Below the pieces are notes generated by a model. It did not search any database and was not told the DNA's origin. It saw only the letters and a program-made list of their open reading frames with translations. Shown here piece by piece: positions 1 through 9,376 of a DNA stretch of 64,000 bases (position 1 is the first letter of the stretch; each line of letters starts with the position of its first letter). Source of the stretch: Sphingobium sp. 15-1 (GTDB taxonomy: Bacteria > Pseudomonadota > Alphaproteobacteria > Sphingomonadales > Sphingomonadaceae). Made by a program: the position numbers and the translations under genes. Location of the stretch: contig NZ_JABXJG010000001.1 in the NCBI RefSeq assembly GCF_013375535.1, positions 434,001 to 498,000 of the forward strand, in the 5' to 3' direction.

Positions 1-893
1 AGCATCGGCGTCGCATTGTCGGGCGCGCCGGTCACGGCGCGCATCGACGTCACCGGCTGATCGCCCTCGAACACGGTCAGCACGGCGGCGGCGATGTTCA
101 CCTGCACCCGGTTGACCGGCAACTGGCGCGGCATCCAGCGCCAGCGCTCCATATTCGCCATGATCGCGCCTATACGATCGTCGACCGGCACGTTCAGTTC
201 CTTGAGCGTCCGGGCGTCCAGTAGGCCTGTGGGGTTGAGGCCGTAGCGCCGCTGCGCCCGTTGCAGCACGTCGACCAGCTTTTCGCCGGGCGTGACGCTC
301 TTATCCTCTATCGCGATGCGCGCCCGCACCGTGTCTGGCGAGGATTGCGCCGTCAGCGTGGGCCAGCCGCTCGCGTCGCGAATCCGCTCATAATTGGCCA
401 GGCCCTTGCGCAGCCCGTCATAGCCCGCATAGGGCGGCGTCAGGTTGAGCGCCCATTGCGGCAGTCTGTCCTCGCTGATCGCTTTGGCCAGGCCCGGACG
501 CGGATCGAAAGCGGCAGGGCGCAACGCCCAGATTTCCAGGAAGTCCGCCGTGTCGACCCGGCCAGTGCTGAGCGCCCTGGCCCGATCCAGCGCCGCCGAA
601 AGCAGGGCGTCGCCCTTCAGGTCGCCGGTCGCCTTGCTGCGCGCCATCAGCCCTTGCTGCGTGCCGCCCTTCAGCCAGTCGTTGAGCCAGCGTTCCTGCG
701 CGGCGGACGGCTGGGGCAGCGGCACAGGGGGCGGCGTCACGATGGATGGCGGCAGGATCACCTGAGGAGCAGGGGGAGAGTATGGGGGCGCGGGCAGGGT
801 CGGCGCCGCCGCCGGGGGCTGCGCCACGGACGGCACGGCGGCCGCACCCAGCAGACAAAAAACGGAAAAACGGATCATTTCGGGACGGTTCAT
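1..893 (-). CDS. L,D-transpeptidase (YcbB/LdtD type), C-terminal part outside window
   Basis: The ATG is at 893 and the frame stays open to the window edge, giving about 297 codons. The start has a hydrophobic export signal ([19 protein letters not shown]) followed by a long Pro-rich linker. The middle has the helical scaffold seen in YcbB-like enzymes and a peptidoglycan-binding-like stretch ([19 protein letters not shown]). The last visible residues ([17 protein letters not shown], then APDNATPM) match the start of the YkuD catalytic domain in this family. Enzymes of this family make 3-3 peptidoglycan crosslinks in the periplasm. The catalytic Cys motif would lie beyond position 1, so activity cannot be judged. 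The gene is divergent from the deacetylase-like gene, with only about 55 bases between the two starts, so their promoters must overlap. Confidence 0.8.
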   Translation of the reverse strand, partial: MNRPEMIRFSVFCLLGAAAVPSVAQPPAAAPTLPAPPYSPPAPQVILPPSIVTPPPVPLPQPSAAQERWLNDWLKGGTQQGLMARSKATGDLKGDALLSAALDRARALSTGRVDTADFLEIWALRPAAFDPRPGLAKAISEDRLPQWALNLTPPYAGYDGLRKGLANYERIRDASGWPTLTAQSSPDTVRARIAIEDKSVTPGEKLVDVLQRAQRRYGLNPTGLLDARTLKELNVPVDDRIGAIMANMERWRWMPRQLPVNRVQVNIAAAVLTVFEGDQPVTSMRAVTGAPDNATPM

Positions 894-948
894 GCTGGAC
901 CAGATAGCGCAAAGCCCGCATCGTTCAAACTCGAAGATAGCGGAAAAG

Positions 949-1860
949 ATGATGCTGCACGTCGTTCACCATCCGGCCTATGTCTCTCCGGCAACAGCGG
1001 GCAATTCCTTTCGCTTCGACAAATATGGGCTGGTGATGGAAGCGCTGACCATGGCCGCCGCGCCCTTTACCGTGCATGAACCCGCGCCCATGCCGCGTCC
1101 GTGGATAGAGGCGGTCCACGATCCCGCCTATGTCGATCAGGTCGCGACGCTGACCGTGCCGCGCGACAAGGAACGGCGCATCGGCTTTCCGGTGACGGAT
1201 CGGGTGATGCTCCGCTCCATGCTCTCGCCTGGCGGCACCTGGCTGGCGGCCCGGCTGGCTCTACGTCATGGCTATGCCGCCAATGCGGCGGGCGGCAGCC
1301 ATCATGCGCTGGCCGACAGTGGGGCGGGCTATTGCGTGTTCAACGACCTTGCCATCGCCGCGAACCGGTTGATCGGGGAAGGGGAGGCGCGGCGGATATT
1401 GATTCTCGACCTCGACGTGCATCAGGGGGATGGCACCGCCATGCTCATGAGCGGGCGGGAGGACATTTTCACTCTCTCGATCCACGCGGAGAGCAATTTC
1501 CCGGTGCGCAAGGCGAACTCGACGCTCGACATCGGCCTGCCGGATGGAACAGGCGATGATGCCTATATGGATGCGCTGATGCAGGCCCTGCCGCCCGTGC
1601 TGGACGATTTCCGGCCCGGTCTGATTCTCTACCAGGCCGGAGTCGATCCCCATGCGGACGACCGTCTCGGCCGGCTCGCGCTCAGCGATGAAGGCCTGGA
1701 CCGCCGCGACCGGAGCGTGATGCGCGCTGCGAAAAGCCGGGGCATCCCGCTCGCCAGCACCATGGGCGGGGGCTACGGCGCGGATCGGATGGCCATCGCC
1801 CGGCGGCATGCCGACTGCATGATCCGGCTGGCGGAAGAGGCGGATCATGGTCATTTCTAG
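949..1860 (+). CDS. Histone deacetylase family (AcuC/HdaH-like) zinc hydrolase
   Basis: 303 aa from the first of two tandem ATG codons at 949; the reading frame extends further upstream, but that part runs into the divergent gene. Family features are clear: [16 protein letters not shown] in the middle, the zinc-binding DLDVHQGDG, the second metal Asp in [14 protein letters not shown], and a GGGY near the C-terminus. These proteins remove acetyl groups from lysine or small amides (acetoin-utilisation AcuC, acetylpolyamine amidohydrolase); the substrate cannot be read from sequence. It stands alone and is followed by a dispersed palindromic repeat that may end its transcript. Confidence 0.88.
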   Translation: MMLHVVHHPAYVSPATAGNSFRFDKYGLVMEALTMAAAPFTVHEPAPMPRPWIEAVHDPAYVDQVATLTVPRDKERRIGFPVTDRVMLRSMLSPGGTWLAARLALRHGYAANAAGGSHHALADSGAGYCVFNDLAIAANRLIGEGEARRILILDLDVHQGDGTAMLMSGREDIFTLSIHAESNFPVRKANSTLDIGLPDGTGDDAYMDALMQALPPVLDDFRPGLILYQAGVDPHADDRLGRLALSDEGLDRRDRSVMRAAKSRGIPLASTMGGGYGADRMAIARRHADCMIRLAEEADHGHF

Positions 1861-1871
1861 CCATTAAAACC

Positions 1872-1963
1872 ACCGTGCTCCTGCGCAGGCAGGAGCCCAG
1901 TTCGGACGGTCCGATAGTCAACAAAGGGCGGGACTGGGCTCCTGCCTCCGCAGGAGCACCGTG
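1872..1963. repeat. Dispersed palindromic repeat, copy 1 (GTGCTCCTGCG family)
   Basis: Two arms in inverted orientation: CCGTGCTCCTGCGCAGGCAG followed by GAGCCCAGT on the left, and ACTGGGCTCCTGCCTCCGCA followed by GGAGCAC on the right. Each arm contains its own small palindrome. It sits between convergent genes. Six further full copies and two half copies occur in this window (see the finding on this family). Confidence 0.9.
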
Positions 1964-2008
1964 CACCCTAGGGCGAATATCCGTGTCCGCCAACCACCCC
2001 ATCCGCGC

Positions 2009-2590
2009 TTAATGCAGCGTTGCCTCCCCCATTGCATCGGGGCCGGTCGTGCGCCTGCTCTCCATGATCCTCGCCGCCGCCAGTCCAGCCGCAACCAGCG
2101 CGCCGAAATCGCTAAAGGCCAGATAAAGAACATACCCCCAAGGCGCATGGTTGAACACGGCCTGCCCGACATGCAGCCACAGCACGGCGCTGAGCGCGAA
2201 CAGGATCGTCACCCGCACCCGTCCGCCCAGATCGCCGCTCACGAATCGCAGCATCAGTGCGATCAGCACGCCGACCACCAGCGCCAGGATCAGGCCGCCG
2301 ATCAGCGCGCTCGCATCCGTCACTGGAAAGCCGCCGCTATTGTAGAAGACCATCGCGACCGGCCCCTTGCCGTAAAGCACCGTGCCTTCGGCGGTGGCCG
2401 GATCGGGAATGACGTAAACGCCGGTTCCCGACGGCGTCAGCGCCTGCGCCATGGCGGCCTGCAAATTGCTGCCGGCTCCGGCTTCGGCCCGGTGGAAGGC
2501 AAGGGCGCTCAGCGGCGTTCCCCAGAAGATGAAGCCGACCAGATACATCGCCACGCCGCCGATCAGGCCGCCCAACAGGGTCTTGAACAT
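2009..2590 (-). CDS. Hypothetical inner-membrane protein, about four TM segments
   Basis: 193 aa. I do not recognise a named family. The N-terminus is a Gly-rich hydrophobic segment (MFKTLLGGLIGGVAMYLVGF), followed by a polar loop of about 70 residues that is probably periplasmic, then three more hydrophobic segments (ALIGGLILALVVGVLIALML, VTILFALSAVLWLHVG, VLYLAFSDFGALVAAGLAAA). It lies about 77 bases downstream of hisE in the same direction and could be read through from the histidine genes, but it has no visible link to histidine synthesis. Confidence 0.75.
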   Translation of the reverse strand: MFKTLLGGLIGGVAMYLVGFIFWGTPLSALAFHRAEAGAGSNLQAAMAQALTPSGTGVYVIPDPATAEGTVLYGKGPVAMVFYNSGGFPVTDASALIGGLILALVVGVLIALMLRFVSGDLGGRVRVTILFALSAVLWLHVGQAVFNHAPWGYVLYLAFSDFGALVAAGLAAARIMESRRTTGPDAMGEATLH

Positions 2591-2667
2591 ATGCCCTCCT
2601 GTCCTCTCGATGGATGGAGAGGCTGACGGACAAACGCCGGGGCGGCAATATCTTTCCGGAAAAGGGC

Positions 2668-2988
2668 TTAATCCGGCTTGCGCGCAGCCTTTTCCGCGAT
2701 GCCCGACACGCCCTCGCGCCGGTCGAGTTCGTCCAGTACATCGTCCAGGTCGATGTCGAGATCGGCCAGCAGCACCAGCAGGTGGAACAGCAGGTCCGCG
2801 CTTTCCCCGATCGCGCCTTGCCGGTCGGAGGCCATGGCGGCGATCACCGTTTCCACCGCTTCCTCACCGACCTTCTGCGCGATCTTGGCGCGCCCCCTGG
2901 CGGTCAGCTTGGCCACATAGGATTGGCTGGGATCGGCTTGTCGCCGCTGACGAATGGTCTGTTCAAGGTCGAAAAGGGTCGCGCGCAT
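2668..2988 (-). CDS. hisE: Phosphoribosyl-ATP diphosphatase
   Basis: 106 aa, the usual length for stand-alone HisE. It hydrolyses phosphoribosyl-ATP to phosphoribosyl-AMP and PPi, the second step of histidine synthesis. The MazG-like helical core shows the metal-binding acidic residues in KVGEEAVETVIAA and the ESADLLFHLLVLLADLDI helix. It is the last histidine gene of the block here, but it is separated from hisF by a small PEP-CTERM gene that has its own promoter. HisI is not in the window, so the HisE and HisI activities are on separate proteins. Confidence 0.95.
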   Translation of the reverse strand: MRATLFDLEQTIRQRRQADPSQSYVAKLTARGRAKIAQKVGEEAVETVIAAMASDRQGAIGESADLLFHLLVLLADLDIDLDDVLDELDRREGVSGIAEKAARKPD

Positions 2989-3030
2989 GGCGCCATCAAG
3001 CGCTGCGCGCGCGACCCGTCAAATGAAAAC

Positions 3031-3267
3031 TTACTTCCGCTTGCGCCGGGCGACGAAAACCCGCGCGCCCAAAGCCGCCGCGCCCAGGCCGAACAGGGCC
3101 ATCTGCTCCGGTTCGGGCACCGGCGTGGGCGCGCCGCCGGAGGACGAACCGCCCGAGCTGCTGGAGCCACCGCACTTCTTGCCCCAGCACCATGTCGCCT
3201 GCGCCGGAGCGGCAAGGCCCATCAGGGCCGCCAGGCCCGCGGCCAGAAACAGCTTGTTCACATTCAT
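3031..3267 (-). CDS. Small PEP-CTERM sorting-signal protein
   Basis: 78 aa from ATG 3267, chosen because AAAGGGG lies nine bases upstream; a GTG at 3276 would add three residues. Order of parts: signal peptide (MNVNKLFLAAGLAALMGLAA, cleavage near AQA-TW), a short mature part with CWGKKCGG and a Ser/Gly linker, then the sorting tail: PVPEPEQ, the hydrophobic stretch MALFGLGAAALGARVFVA and a basic RRKRK end. That tripartite tail is the exosortase/PEP-CTERM signal. The mature part is only about 35 residues, so it is a tiny surface or matrix protein. The gene splits hisF from hisE and has a sigma-54 promoter upstream, matching the known coupling of PEP-CTERM genes to RpoN and PrsK/PrsR in other bacteria. 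No exosortase gene is in this window. Confidence 0.85.
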   Translation of the reverse strand: MNVNKLFLAAGLAALMGLAAPAQATWCWGKKCGGSSSSGGSSSGGAPTPVPEPEQMALFGLGAAALGARVFVARRKRK

Positions 3268-3310
3268 TTCCTTCACCCCTTTGTTGGTTGAGACCGGTGA
3301 AGAGAAGAAG

Positions 3311-3326
3311 TGCAGGGCCTGTGCCA
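3311..3326 (-). promoter_or_regulatory. Sigma-54 (-24/-12) promoter for the PEP-CTERM gene
   Basis: Read on the minus strand the sequence is TGGCACAGGCCCTGCA. It matches TGGCAC-N5-TTGCW at every position except C for the first T of TTGC, and the GG-to-GC spacing is correct (10 bases). The predicted start of transcription is about 3300, roughly 33 bases before the ATG at 3267. Confidence 0.8.
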
Positions 3327-3428
3327 GATCTGCGGAATGCAGGCCTGGCAGGCGGGTTATGGTTAACGATCACTGCCGATTTTTGGTTAATGTCAAGGCA
3401 ACCGACGCTTTTGCCCGGAAACGGCTAA

Positions 3429-4193
3429 TCAGCCCGCCCGGACAGGCACGCCCGCAGCCGCCAGCGCCTGATGCGCTTCAGCAATGCTGTGTTGACCGAA
3501 GTGAAATATCGATGCCGCCAGCACGGCGCTGGCATGACCCTCGATCACGCCTTCGACCAGATGATCCAGCGTCCCGACGCCGCCGCTGGCGATCACCGGG
3601 ACGGATACCGCATCGGCAATGGCGCGGGTCAGCGCGAGATCATAGCCTGCTTTGGTGCCGTCCCCGTCCATGGACGTGACCAGCAATTCGCCCGCGCCCA
3701 GTTCCGCCAGCCGGATCGCATGCTCCAGCGCATCGATGCCCGTCGGCTTGCGCCCGCCATGGGTGAAGATTTCCCAGCGATTCGCCTCCACGCGCCGGGC
3801 GTCGACGGAACCGACGACGCATTGGCTGCCGAAGCGGTCGGCAATGTCCGCCACCACTTCGGGGCGGACGACCGCCGCGCTGTTCACCGCCACCTTGTCC
3901 GCGCCCGCGAGCAGCAGCGCCCGCGCATCCTCCGGACTGCGCACGCCGCCGCCGACCGTCACCGGCATGAAACAGACCTCGGCGGTGCGCCGCACCACGT
4001 CCAGGATCGTCCCGCGCGCCTCATGCGTCGCGGTGATGTCGAGGAAGCACAGCTCATCCGCACCCGCCGCGTCGTAGATCTTGGCCTGCTCGACCGGATC
4101 GCCGGCATCGCGCAGGTCGACGAAGTTCACGCCCTTGACGACGCGCCCATTGGCGACGTCCAGACAGGGGATGACGCGGGTGCGGACCGTCAT
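3429..4193 (-). CDS. hisF: Imidazole glycerol phosphate synthase, cyclase subunit
   Basis: 254 aa, normal HisF length. A (beta/alpha)8 barrel that joins ammonia from HisH to PRFAR, giving IGP and AICAR. The first catalytic Asp is in [16 protein letters not shown] and phosphate-binding Gly loops appear as [11 protein letters not shown] and ASGGVG near the C-terminus. It follows hisA by 10 bases in the hisB-hisH-hisA-hisF run, so it is co-translated with its partner pathway genes. The operon appears to stop here, because the next gene has its own promoter about 100 bases on. Confidence 0.97.
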   Translation of the reverse strand: MTVRTRVIPCLDVANGRVVKGVNFVDLRDAGDPVEQAKIYDAAGADELCFLDITATHEARGTILDVVRRTAEVCFMPVTVGGGVRSPEDARALLLAGADKVAVNSAAVVRPEVVADIADRFGSQCVVGSVDARRVEANRWEIFTHGGRKPTGIDALEHAIRLAELGAGELLVTSMDGDGTKAGYDLALTRAIADAVSVPVIASGGVGTLDHLVEGVIEGHASAVLAASIFHFGQHSIAEAHQALAAAGVPVRAG

Positions 4194-4203
4194 GGCTGTT
4201 CTC

Positions 4204-4941
4204 CTAGGCCGCAGCCCGCGCCACGGCCAGCGCTGCCTTCAGATCCAGCCGACCGTCATAGAGGGCGCGGCCCGTGATCACGCCTTCGATCCCTTCATCG
4301 GCATGCAGGCTGAGTATTCTAATATCCGCGATCCCCGCGACCCCGCCGCTGGCGATCACCGGAATGTCTGTTGCCCGCGCCAGATCGACGGTCGCGTCGA
4401 TATTGCAGCCCTTGAGCAGCCCGTCGCGGCCCACATCGGTGAAGAGCAGGCTGGCGACGCCCGCATCCTCGAACCGGCGGGCGAGTTCGACCACCGGCAT
4501 GTCCGACTTCTCGGCCCAGCCGTCGGTCGCGACGAAGCCGTCGCGGGCATCGACCGCCACAACGATGCCGCCGGGAAAGTCGCGTGCCGCAGCCTTGACG
4601 AAATCAGGGTCCTTCAGCGCCGCCGTGCCGATCACGATGCGCGATACGCCCAGGTCGAACCAGCGTTCGACGGCTTCACGGTTGCGGATGCCGCCGCCCA
4701 ATTGCACATGGCCGGGGAAGGCCGCGACGATCGCCTCGACCGCCTCGGCATTGACCGCATGGCCCGCGAAGCTGCCGTCCAGATCGACGACATGCAGATG
4801 CTGCGCGCCCGCCTCGGCAAAGAGCAGCGCCTGCGCCGCCGGATTGTCGCCATAGACGGTGGCGCGGTTCATGTCGCCTTCGGCCAGACGGACGACCTGG
4901 CCGCCCTTGAGGTCGATGGCGGGAAAAACGATGAGGCTCAT
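4204..4941 (-). CDS. hisA: ProFAR isomerase
   Basis: 245 aa from ATG 4941, chosen because this ATG overlaps the hisH stop as ATGA; an ATG at 4950 would add three residues. It isomerises ProFAR to PRFAR. The barrel begins [19 protein letters not shown] with the catalytic Asp in AIDLKGG; the second acidic residue is in [10 protein letters not shown], and the phosphate loops are GGGIRN and ASGGVA. It sits between hisH and hisF in a tightly packed operon. Confidence 0.97.
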   Translation of the reverse strand: MSLIVFPAIDLKGGQVVRLAEGDMNRATVYGDNPAAQALLFAEAGAQHLHVVDLDGSFAGHAVNAEAVEAIVAAFPGHVQLGGGIRNREAVERWFDLGVSRIVIGTAALKDPDFVKAAARDFPGGIVVAVDARDGFVATDGWAEKSDMPVVELARRFEDAGVASLLFTDVGRDGLLKGCNIDATVDLARATDIPVIASGGVAGIADIRILSLHADEGIEGVITGRALYDGRLDLKAALAVARAAA

Positions 4942-5555
4942 GGACGCCATTCCAGAAAGCGGGAAAGGAAGGAAAGGCCATAGCTCTGGCTCTTTTCCGG
5001 GTGAAACTGGCAGCCGATGATGGTGTCGCGCGCCACTGCGGCGACCAGCGGGCCGCCATGATCGGTGACGGCGGCGATATGATCGTCCTGCGCCACGTCG
5101 AAATGATAGCTGTGCAGGAAATAGGCCTCGCCCGTTTCCAGCAGGGGCGGATGGCCGCGCAGGGTCACGTCGTTCCAGCCCATATGCGGCACCTTGATCG
5201 CCGGATCGTGCGGTTCGATCAGGCGCACCGTGCCGCCTATCCAGCCAAGCCCCTCATGCCGCCCGAATTCCTCCCCGGCGTCCGCCAGCAACTGCATGCC
5301 CACGCATACGCCCAGAAAGGGCACGCCGCGCTGGTGCACGGCCTCATTCATCGCCTCGACCATGCCGGGGATCGCGACCAGCGCGTCGCGGCAGGCCCGG
5401 AACGCGCCGACGCCGGGCAGGACGATCCGATCCGCCTTCGCCACGACATCGGCGTCTGCGGTGATGATGGCGTCCGTCGCGCCCGCTTTGCGCAGGGCGT
5501 TATGCACCGAATGAAGGTTGCCCGCGCCGTAATCGATGAGGGCAAGCGTCGTCAC
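4938..5555 (-). CDS. hisH: Imidazole glycerol phosphate synthase, glutamine amidotransferase subunit
   Basis: 205 aa from a GTG start at 5555; the frame is open further upstream but only inside hisB. The GTG overlaps the hisB stop as GTGA, and the product begins [16 protein letters not shown] after the initiator, the conserved HisH N-terminus. It is a class I amidotransferase: nucleophile Cys in [11 protein letters not shown], and the catalytic His and Glu in [12 protein letters not shown]. It releases ammonia from glutamine for HisF. Confidence 0.97.
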   Translation of the reverse strand: MTTLALIDYGAGNLHSVHNALRKAGATDAIITADADVVAKADRIVLPGVGAFRACRDALVAIPGMVEAMNEAVHQRGVPFLGVCVGMQLLADAGEEFGRHEGLGWIGGTVRLIEPHDPAIKVPHMGWNDVTLRGHPPLLETGEAYFLHSYHFDVAQDDHIAAVTDHGGPLVAAVARDTIIGCQFHPEKSQSYGLSFLSRFLEWRP

Positions 5556-6139
5556 AATATCCCCTTGGTCGACGGAATGGCGTCGGCCTTGCGCGGATCG
5601 ATCTCCACCGCCTGCCGCAGCGCGCGGGCGAGCCCCTTGAAGCAGCTTTCGACGATATGATGGTTGTTGCTGCCGTAGAGATTTTCGATGTGCAGCGTAA
5701 TCCCCGCAGCCTGGGCGAAGCTGTGGAAGAAATGCTCCACCATCTCGGTGTCCCATTCCCCGATGCGCTGCACGGTGAAGGGCGCCTTGAACACCAGCCA
5801 GGGACGGCCGGAAATGTCCAGCGACACGCGGGTCAGCGTCTCGTCCATCGGGGAATAGACGCTGCCGTAACGGGAAATGCCGCGCTTGTCGCCCAGCGCC
5901 TTGGCCACGGCTTCGCCAATGGCGATGGCGGTATCCTCGGTCGTGTGGTGCTGGTCGACATGCAGGTCACCGACCGTCTTCACATCCATGTCGATCAGCG
6001 AGTGGCGGGACAGTTGCTCGATCATATGATCGAAAAAGCCAATGCCCGTCGAAACGGTGTAGATGCCGGTGCCGTCGAGATTGACGGTCACGTCGATCTG
6101 CGTTTCCGCAGTGTTGCGGTGAATGTCGGCCGTGCGCAT
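5552..6139 (-). CDS. hisB: Imidazoleglycerol-phosphate dehydratase
   Basis: 195 aa, the single-domain HisB form (no phosphatase domain). Manganese-binding His clusters are visible in [14 protein letters not shown] and [14 protein letters not shown]. It dehydrates IGP to imidazole-acetol phosphate. First gene of the hisB-H-A-F operon. About 98 bases separate its start from the divergent sspB start, so the his promoter must lie there. I saw no His-rich leader peptide. Confidence 0.97.
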   Translation of the reverse strand: MRTADIHRNTAETQIDVTVNLDGTGIYTVSTGIGFFDHMIEQLSRHSLIDMDVKTVGDLHVDQHHTTEDTAIAIGEAVAKALGDKRGISRYGSVYSPMDETLTRVSLDISGRPWLVFKAPFTVQRIGEWDTEMVEHFFHSFAQAAGITLHIENLYGSNNHHIVESCFKGLARALRQAVEIDPRKADAIPSTKGIL

Positions 6140-6237
6140 GGCTGCGCCCTATAGCGAACTGTGCGGCTGTTGCAATGTGCCCGGCAATCTATGGCACGCT
6201 CTTGACCCGCGCCGCCGCGCCGTTAGGACATTGGCGC

Positions 6238-6714
6238 ATGAGCGAAGACCTGCCCGACAGCCTGATTCCCTATGACGAAATCGTGCAGGAGGCCCTGCGC
6301 GCCGTGGTTGGCCGCGTATTGGGGGAAATCGAGCGGTCCGGCGGGCTGCCCGGCGCGCATCACTTCTACATCACCTTCAAGACTCAGGCGTCCGGAGTCG
6401 ATATTCCGCGCCATCTGGTCGAGCGCTTCCCGGATGAGATGACCATCGTCCTCCAGAATAAATTCTGGGATCTGAAGGTCAGCGAAGACGCCTTTGGGGT
6501 CAGCCTGACCTTCAATCAGGTGGCGGCGCATCTGCATATTCCCTTTGCCGCGATCACCGCCTTCGTCGATCCGGCGGTGAATTTCGCCCTTCAGTTCCAG
6601 GCGCAGGCCGACATCGCGCCCGAACCGCATGAAGAGGCGGAAAATGACGCGCCGCAGGTCACGACCGAAGACGGCTCCAATGTCGTCACGGTGGATTTCG
6701 GCAAGAAGAAATAA
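6238..6714 (+). CDS. sspB: SspB-family ClpXP adaptor (alphaproteobacterial type)
   Basis: 158 aa from ATG 6238, preceded by AGGA about nine bases upstream; a longer frame from 6175 lacks support. SspB tethers ssrA-tagged proteins to ClpX for degradation by ClpXP. Visible family traits are the N-terminal helix (DSLIPYDEIVQEALRAVVGRV), the beta core HHFYITFKTQASGVDIP, the FWDLKV and HLHIPFAAITAFVDP segments, an acidic linker, and a short C-terminal tail (VVTVDFGKKK) in the place of the ClpX-binding peptide. Confidence 0.92.
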   Translation: MSEDLPDSLIPYDEIVQEALRAVVGRVLGEIERSGGLPGAHHFYITFKTQASGVDIPRHLVERFPDEMTIVLQNKFWDLKVSEDAFGVSLTFNQVAAHLHIPFAAITAFVDPAVNFALQFQAQADIAPEPHEEAENDAPQVTTEDGSNVVTVDFGKKK

Positions 6715-6772
6715 GCTCTGGAATCGGGGAGGCGGCTTCCCCAGATTGGCGGCACTCCGTTAATTTCCGGGA

Positions 6773-8167
6773 GTGCCAGAGTTGAGCGAGACCCGTACCG
6801 AAACAGACAGCATCGGCGCCATCCAAGTGCCTGCCAGCGCCTATTGGGGCGCGCAGACCCAGCGTAGCATCGAAAATTTCCCCTTCGGCGCCGATGAACG
6901 GATGCCGATCGGCATCGTCCATGCCCTGGCGATCGTGAAGCAGGCGGCGGCGCGAGTGAATCGCGGCCATGGCCTCGACTCGGGGCTGGCCGATGCGGTC
7001 GAGGCAGCCGCTGCCGAAGTGATTGCGGGCCGCCATGACGATCAATTCCCTCTTGTGATCTGGCAGACCGGCAGCGGTACCCAGTCCAACATGAACGTGA
7101 ATGAGGTGATCGCGGGCATCGCCAACGAGGCTTTGACAGGCAAGCGCGGCGGCAAAAACCCGGTCCATCCCAACGATCATGTGAATATGGGGCAGTCGTC
7201 CAACGACAGTTTCCCGACGGCGCTGCACATCGCGGCGGCGCGGGCCGTGACGGCGCAGCTATTCCCCGCGCTGGACCGGCTGCATGCCGCGCTCGACGCC
7301 AAGGCCAAGGCCTGGGCAGGCATCGTGAAGATCGGCCGCACCCATTTGCAGGATGCGACGCCGCTGACGCTTGGCCAGGAATTTTCCGGCTACGCGCATC
7401 AGCTTTACCGGAGCCGCAAGCGGATAGAACCCGCGACCATGCACGGCATGATGGCGCTGGCGCAGGGCGGCACGGCTGTCGGCACCGGCCTCAATGCGCC
7501 CAAGGGCTTCGACGCGGCGGTGGCGAAGGAGATCGCGGCGCTGACCGGATTGCCCTTCCGAACCGCCGACAACAAGTTCGAGGCGCTCGCGTCCAACGAT
7601 CCGCTGGTGCATCTGTCCTCGACGCTGGCGACGCTGGCGGTGGCGCTGACCAAGATCGCCAACGACATCCGCCTGCTGGGCAGCGGGCCGCGTTCGGGCC
7701 TTGCCGAACTGGACCTGCCCGCCAATGAGCCGGGCAGTTCGATCATGCCCGGCAAGGTCAATCCGACCCAGTGCGAGATGCTGACCATGGTCGCCGCCCA
7801 GGTCATCGGCAATCATCAGGCGGTGACGGTCGGCGGCCTGCAGGGGCATCTGGAGCTGAATGTCTTCAAGCCTTTGATCGGCGCGGCGGTGCTGCGCTCG
7901 ATTCATCTGCTGAGCGTGGGCATGGACAGTTTTGCCGAACGCTGCGTCGAAGGGCTGGAGGCGAATGAAAGGCGGATAGCCGAACTGGTCGATCGCTCGC
8001 TGATGCTGGTGACGGCGCTGGCGCCCGAAATCGGCTATGACAATGCCGCGAAGATCGCCAAGCATGCCCATGCCGAAGGGCTGACGCTGAAGGAGGCGGG
8101 CCTGGCATTGGGGCTGGTCGATGAAGCCACCTTCGACCGTCTGGTGCGGCCGGAAAATATGGTCTGA
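6773..8167 (+). CDS. fumC: Class II fumarate hydratase
   Basis: 464 aa, standard for FumC. It interconverts fumarate and malate in the TCA cycle and needs no Fe-S cluster. Signatures: [23 protein letters not shown], the catalytic His/Lys region [14 protein letters not shown] and the superfamily signature [13 protein letters not shown]. The start is a GTG at 6773; a TTG at 6782 is a possible alternative. Single-gene unit between sspB and a small unknown gene. Confidence 0.97.
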   Translation: MPELSETRTETDSIGAIQVPASAYWGAQTQRSIENFPFGADERMPIGIVHALAIVKQAAARVNRGHGLDSGLADAVEAAAAEVIAGRHDDQFPLVIWQTGSGTQSNMNVNEVIAGIANEALTGKRGGKNPVHPNDHVNMGQSSNDSFPTALHIAAARAVTAQLFPALDRLHAALDAKAKAWAGIVKIGRTHLQDATPLTLGQEFSGYAHQLYRSRKRIEPATMHGMMALAQGGTAVGTGLNAPKGFDAAVAKEIAALTGLPFRTADNKFEALASNDPLVHLSSTLATLAVALTKIANDIRLLGSGPRSGLAELDLPANEPGSSIMPGKVNPTQCEMLTMVAAQVIGNHQAVTVGGLQGHLELNVFKPLIGAAVLRSIHLLSVGMDSFAERCVEGLEANERRIAELVDRSLMLVTALAPEIGYDNAAKIAKHAHAEGLTLKEAGLALGLVDEATFDRLVRPENMV

Positions 8168-8216
8168 TCCAGATCAACATGGCGGAACCGCTCGGGCTGC
8201 GGTACATTGACGCCCC

Positions 8217-8558
8217 ATGAGGAACAAATCGCCCGACAAGCCGCTGATCGCCGTCCGCCCGCCGCGCAAGGATGGGCTGCTCAAGAAGGCGGCGCGTGTC
8301 GGGGCCACGGTCGTCGCCGCCCGCGTGGCCGCGGATACCGGCAAGAAGGGCGTGATCGGCCTGCTTGCGGGCATGGGCGCCAAGCGGCTGATCATGCGCT
8401 ATCCCGCCGGAGCCTTGTTCGTCACCGGCGCCTATATGGCGGGCAAGATCTATGAGGCGAAGCGCGAAGCGGACCGGAAGCGCAAGACCAAGGCGCTGCC
8501 GGACAAAAGCGCGCAGCCGATCCTGATCGAAGAGGCGCGCAAAGCCCGCAAAGGCTGA
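8217..8558 (+). CDS. Hypothetical small basic protein
   Basis: 113 aa, rich in Lys and Arg at both ends with a hydrophobic centre (VGATVVAARVAADTG, GVIGLLAGMGAKRLI, YPAGALFVTGAYMAGKIYEA). I do not recognise it. One or two weak membrane-associating helices are possible. It lies 49 bases after fumC and 51 bases before gmk, on the same strand, so it may be co-transcribed with them. Confidence 0.7.
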   Translation: MRNKSPDKPLIAVRPPRKDGLLKKAARVGATVVAARVAADTGKKGVIGLLAGMGAKRLIMRYPAGALFVTGAYMAGKIYEAKREADRKRKTKALPDKSAQPILIEEARKARKG

Positions 8559-8609
8559 CGCCCGGATAGTTCCTCTTGCCAAATCGCATCCATGGCGGCA
8601 CTAGCGGCC

Positions 8610-9275
8610 ATGGCCGACAGCACCTCTATCGAGACGCCCGATTTCAAGCGCCGCGGCGTCCTGTTCGTTCTCTCCTCGCCTTCGGGCGCCGGTAAATCCA
8701 CCATTGCGCGCAAGTTGCTCGCCGCCGAGCCGGATCTGGCGATGTCGGTGTCCGCAACGACGCGGCCGGTGCGGCCGGGCGAAGTCGACGGCAAGGATTA
8801 TCATTTCGTCGATCTGGAGGAATTCCGGCGGATGACCGCCGACCACGAGTTCCTGGAATGGGCGCATGTCTTCGGCCAGCGCTACGGCACGCCGCGCGCG
8901 CCGGTGGAGGCGATGCTGAAGTCGGGGCGCGACGTCCTGTTCGACATCGACTGGCAGGGCGCGCAGCAGCTCCACCAGATCGCCGGGGGAGATGTCGTCC
9001 GCATCTTCATCCTGCCGCCGTCGATGGAGGAGCTGGAGCGCCGTCTGCGGGGCCGGGCGACCGACAGCAATGAGGTGATCGAGGGCCGTATGTCCCGTGC
9101 CGCTGGGGAAATCGCGCATTGGGACGGCTATGATTATGTCCTCTGCAATGTCGATGCGGAGGATTGTTTCCAGCGCGTCCAGACCATCCTGCATGCCGAA
9201 CGCATGAAGCGCAGCCGGCAGACAGGGCTGATCGGCTTCATCCGCAAGCTCAGCCGCTATCATCAGGACGATTGA
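8610..9275 (+). CDS. gmk: Guanylate kinase
   Basis: 221 aa from ATG 8610 (an in-frame ATG at 8592 is the alternative). It phosphorylates GMP to GDP with ATP. P-loop SSPSGAGKST; GMP-binding region with the Arg and Tyr of SATTRPVRPGEVDGKDYHFV; the EFLEWAHVFGQRYGTP segment; and the lid Arg region RLRGRATDSNEVIEGRM. It ends in front of a dispersed palindromic repeat. Confidence 0.97.
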   Translation: MADSTSIETPDFKRRGVLFVLSSPSGAGKSTIARKLLAAEPDLAMSVSATTRPVRPGEVDGKDYHFVDLEEFRRMTADHEFLEWAHVFGQRYGTPRAPVEAMLKSGRDVLFDIDWQGAQQLHQIAGGDVVRIFILPPSMEELERRLRGRATDSNEVIEGRMSRAAGEIAHWDGYDYVLCNVDAEDCFQRVQTILHAERMKRSRQTGLIGFIRKLSRYHQDD

Positions 9276-9290
9276 GGGTCTGGGCGCACC

Positions 9291-9356
9291 GTGCTCCTGC
9301 GAAGGCAGGAGCCTAGTTCTGGCGTTTCAACTAGACTCCTGCCTTCGCAGGAGCAC
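9291..9356. repeat. Dispersed palindromic repeat, copy 2
   Basis: GTGCTCCTGCGAAGGCAGGA on the left and TCCTGCCTTCGCAGGAGCAC on the right, a perfect inverted pair of 20 bases around a 26-base centre. It lies between the convergent gmk and methyltransferase genes and can form a strong hairpin on either transcript. Confidence 0.9.
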
Positions 9357-9376
9357 AATATGCTTCCGTCAAATCC

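Noticed and set aside
3268..3276. GTG 3276 as start of the PEP-CTERM gene
   Set aside because: The Shine-Dalgarno AAAGGGG would touch the GTG; it is correctly spaced for ATG 3267.
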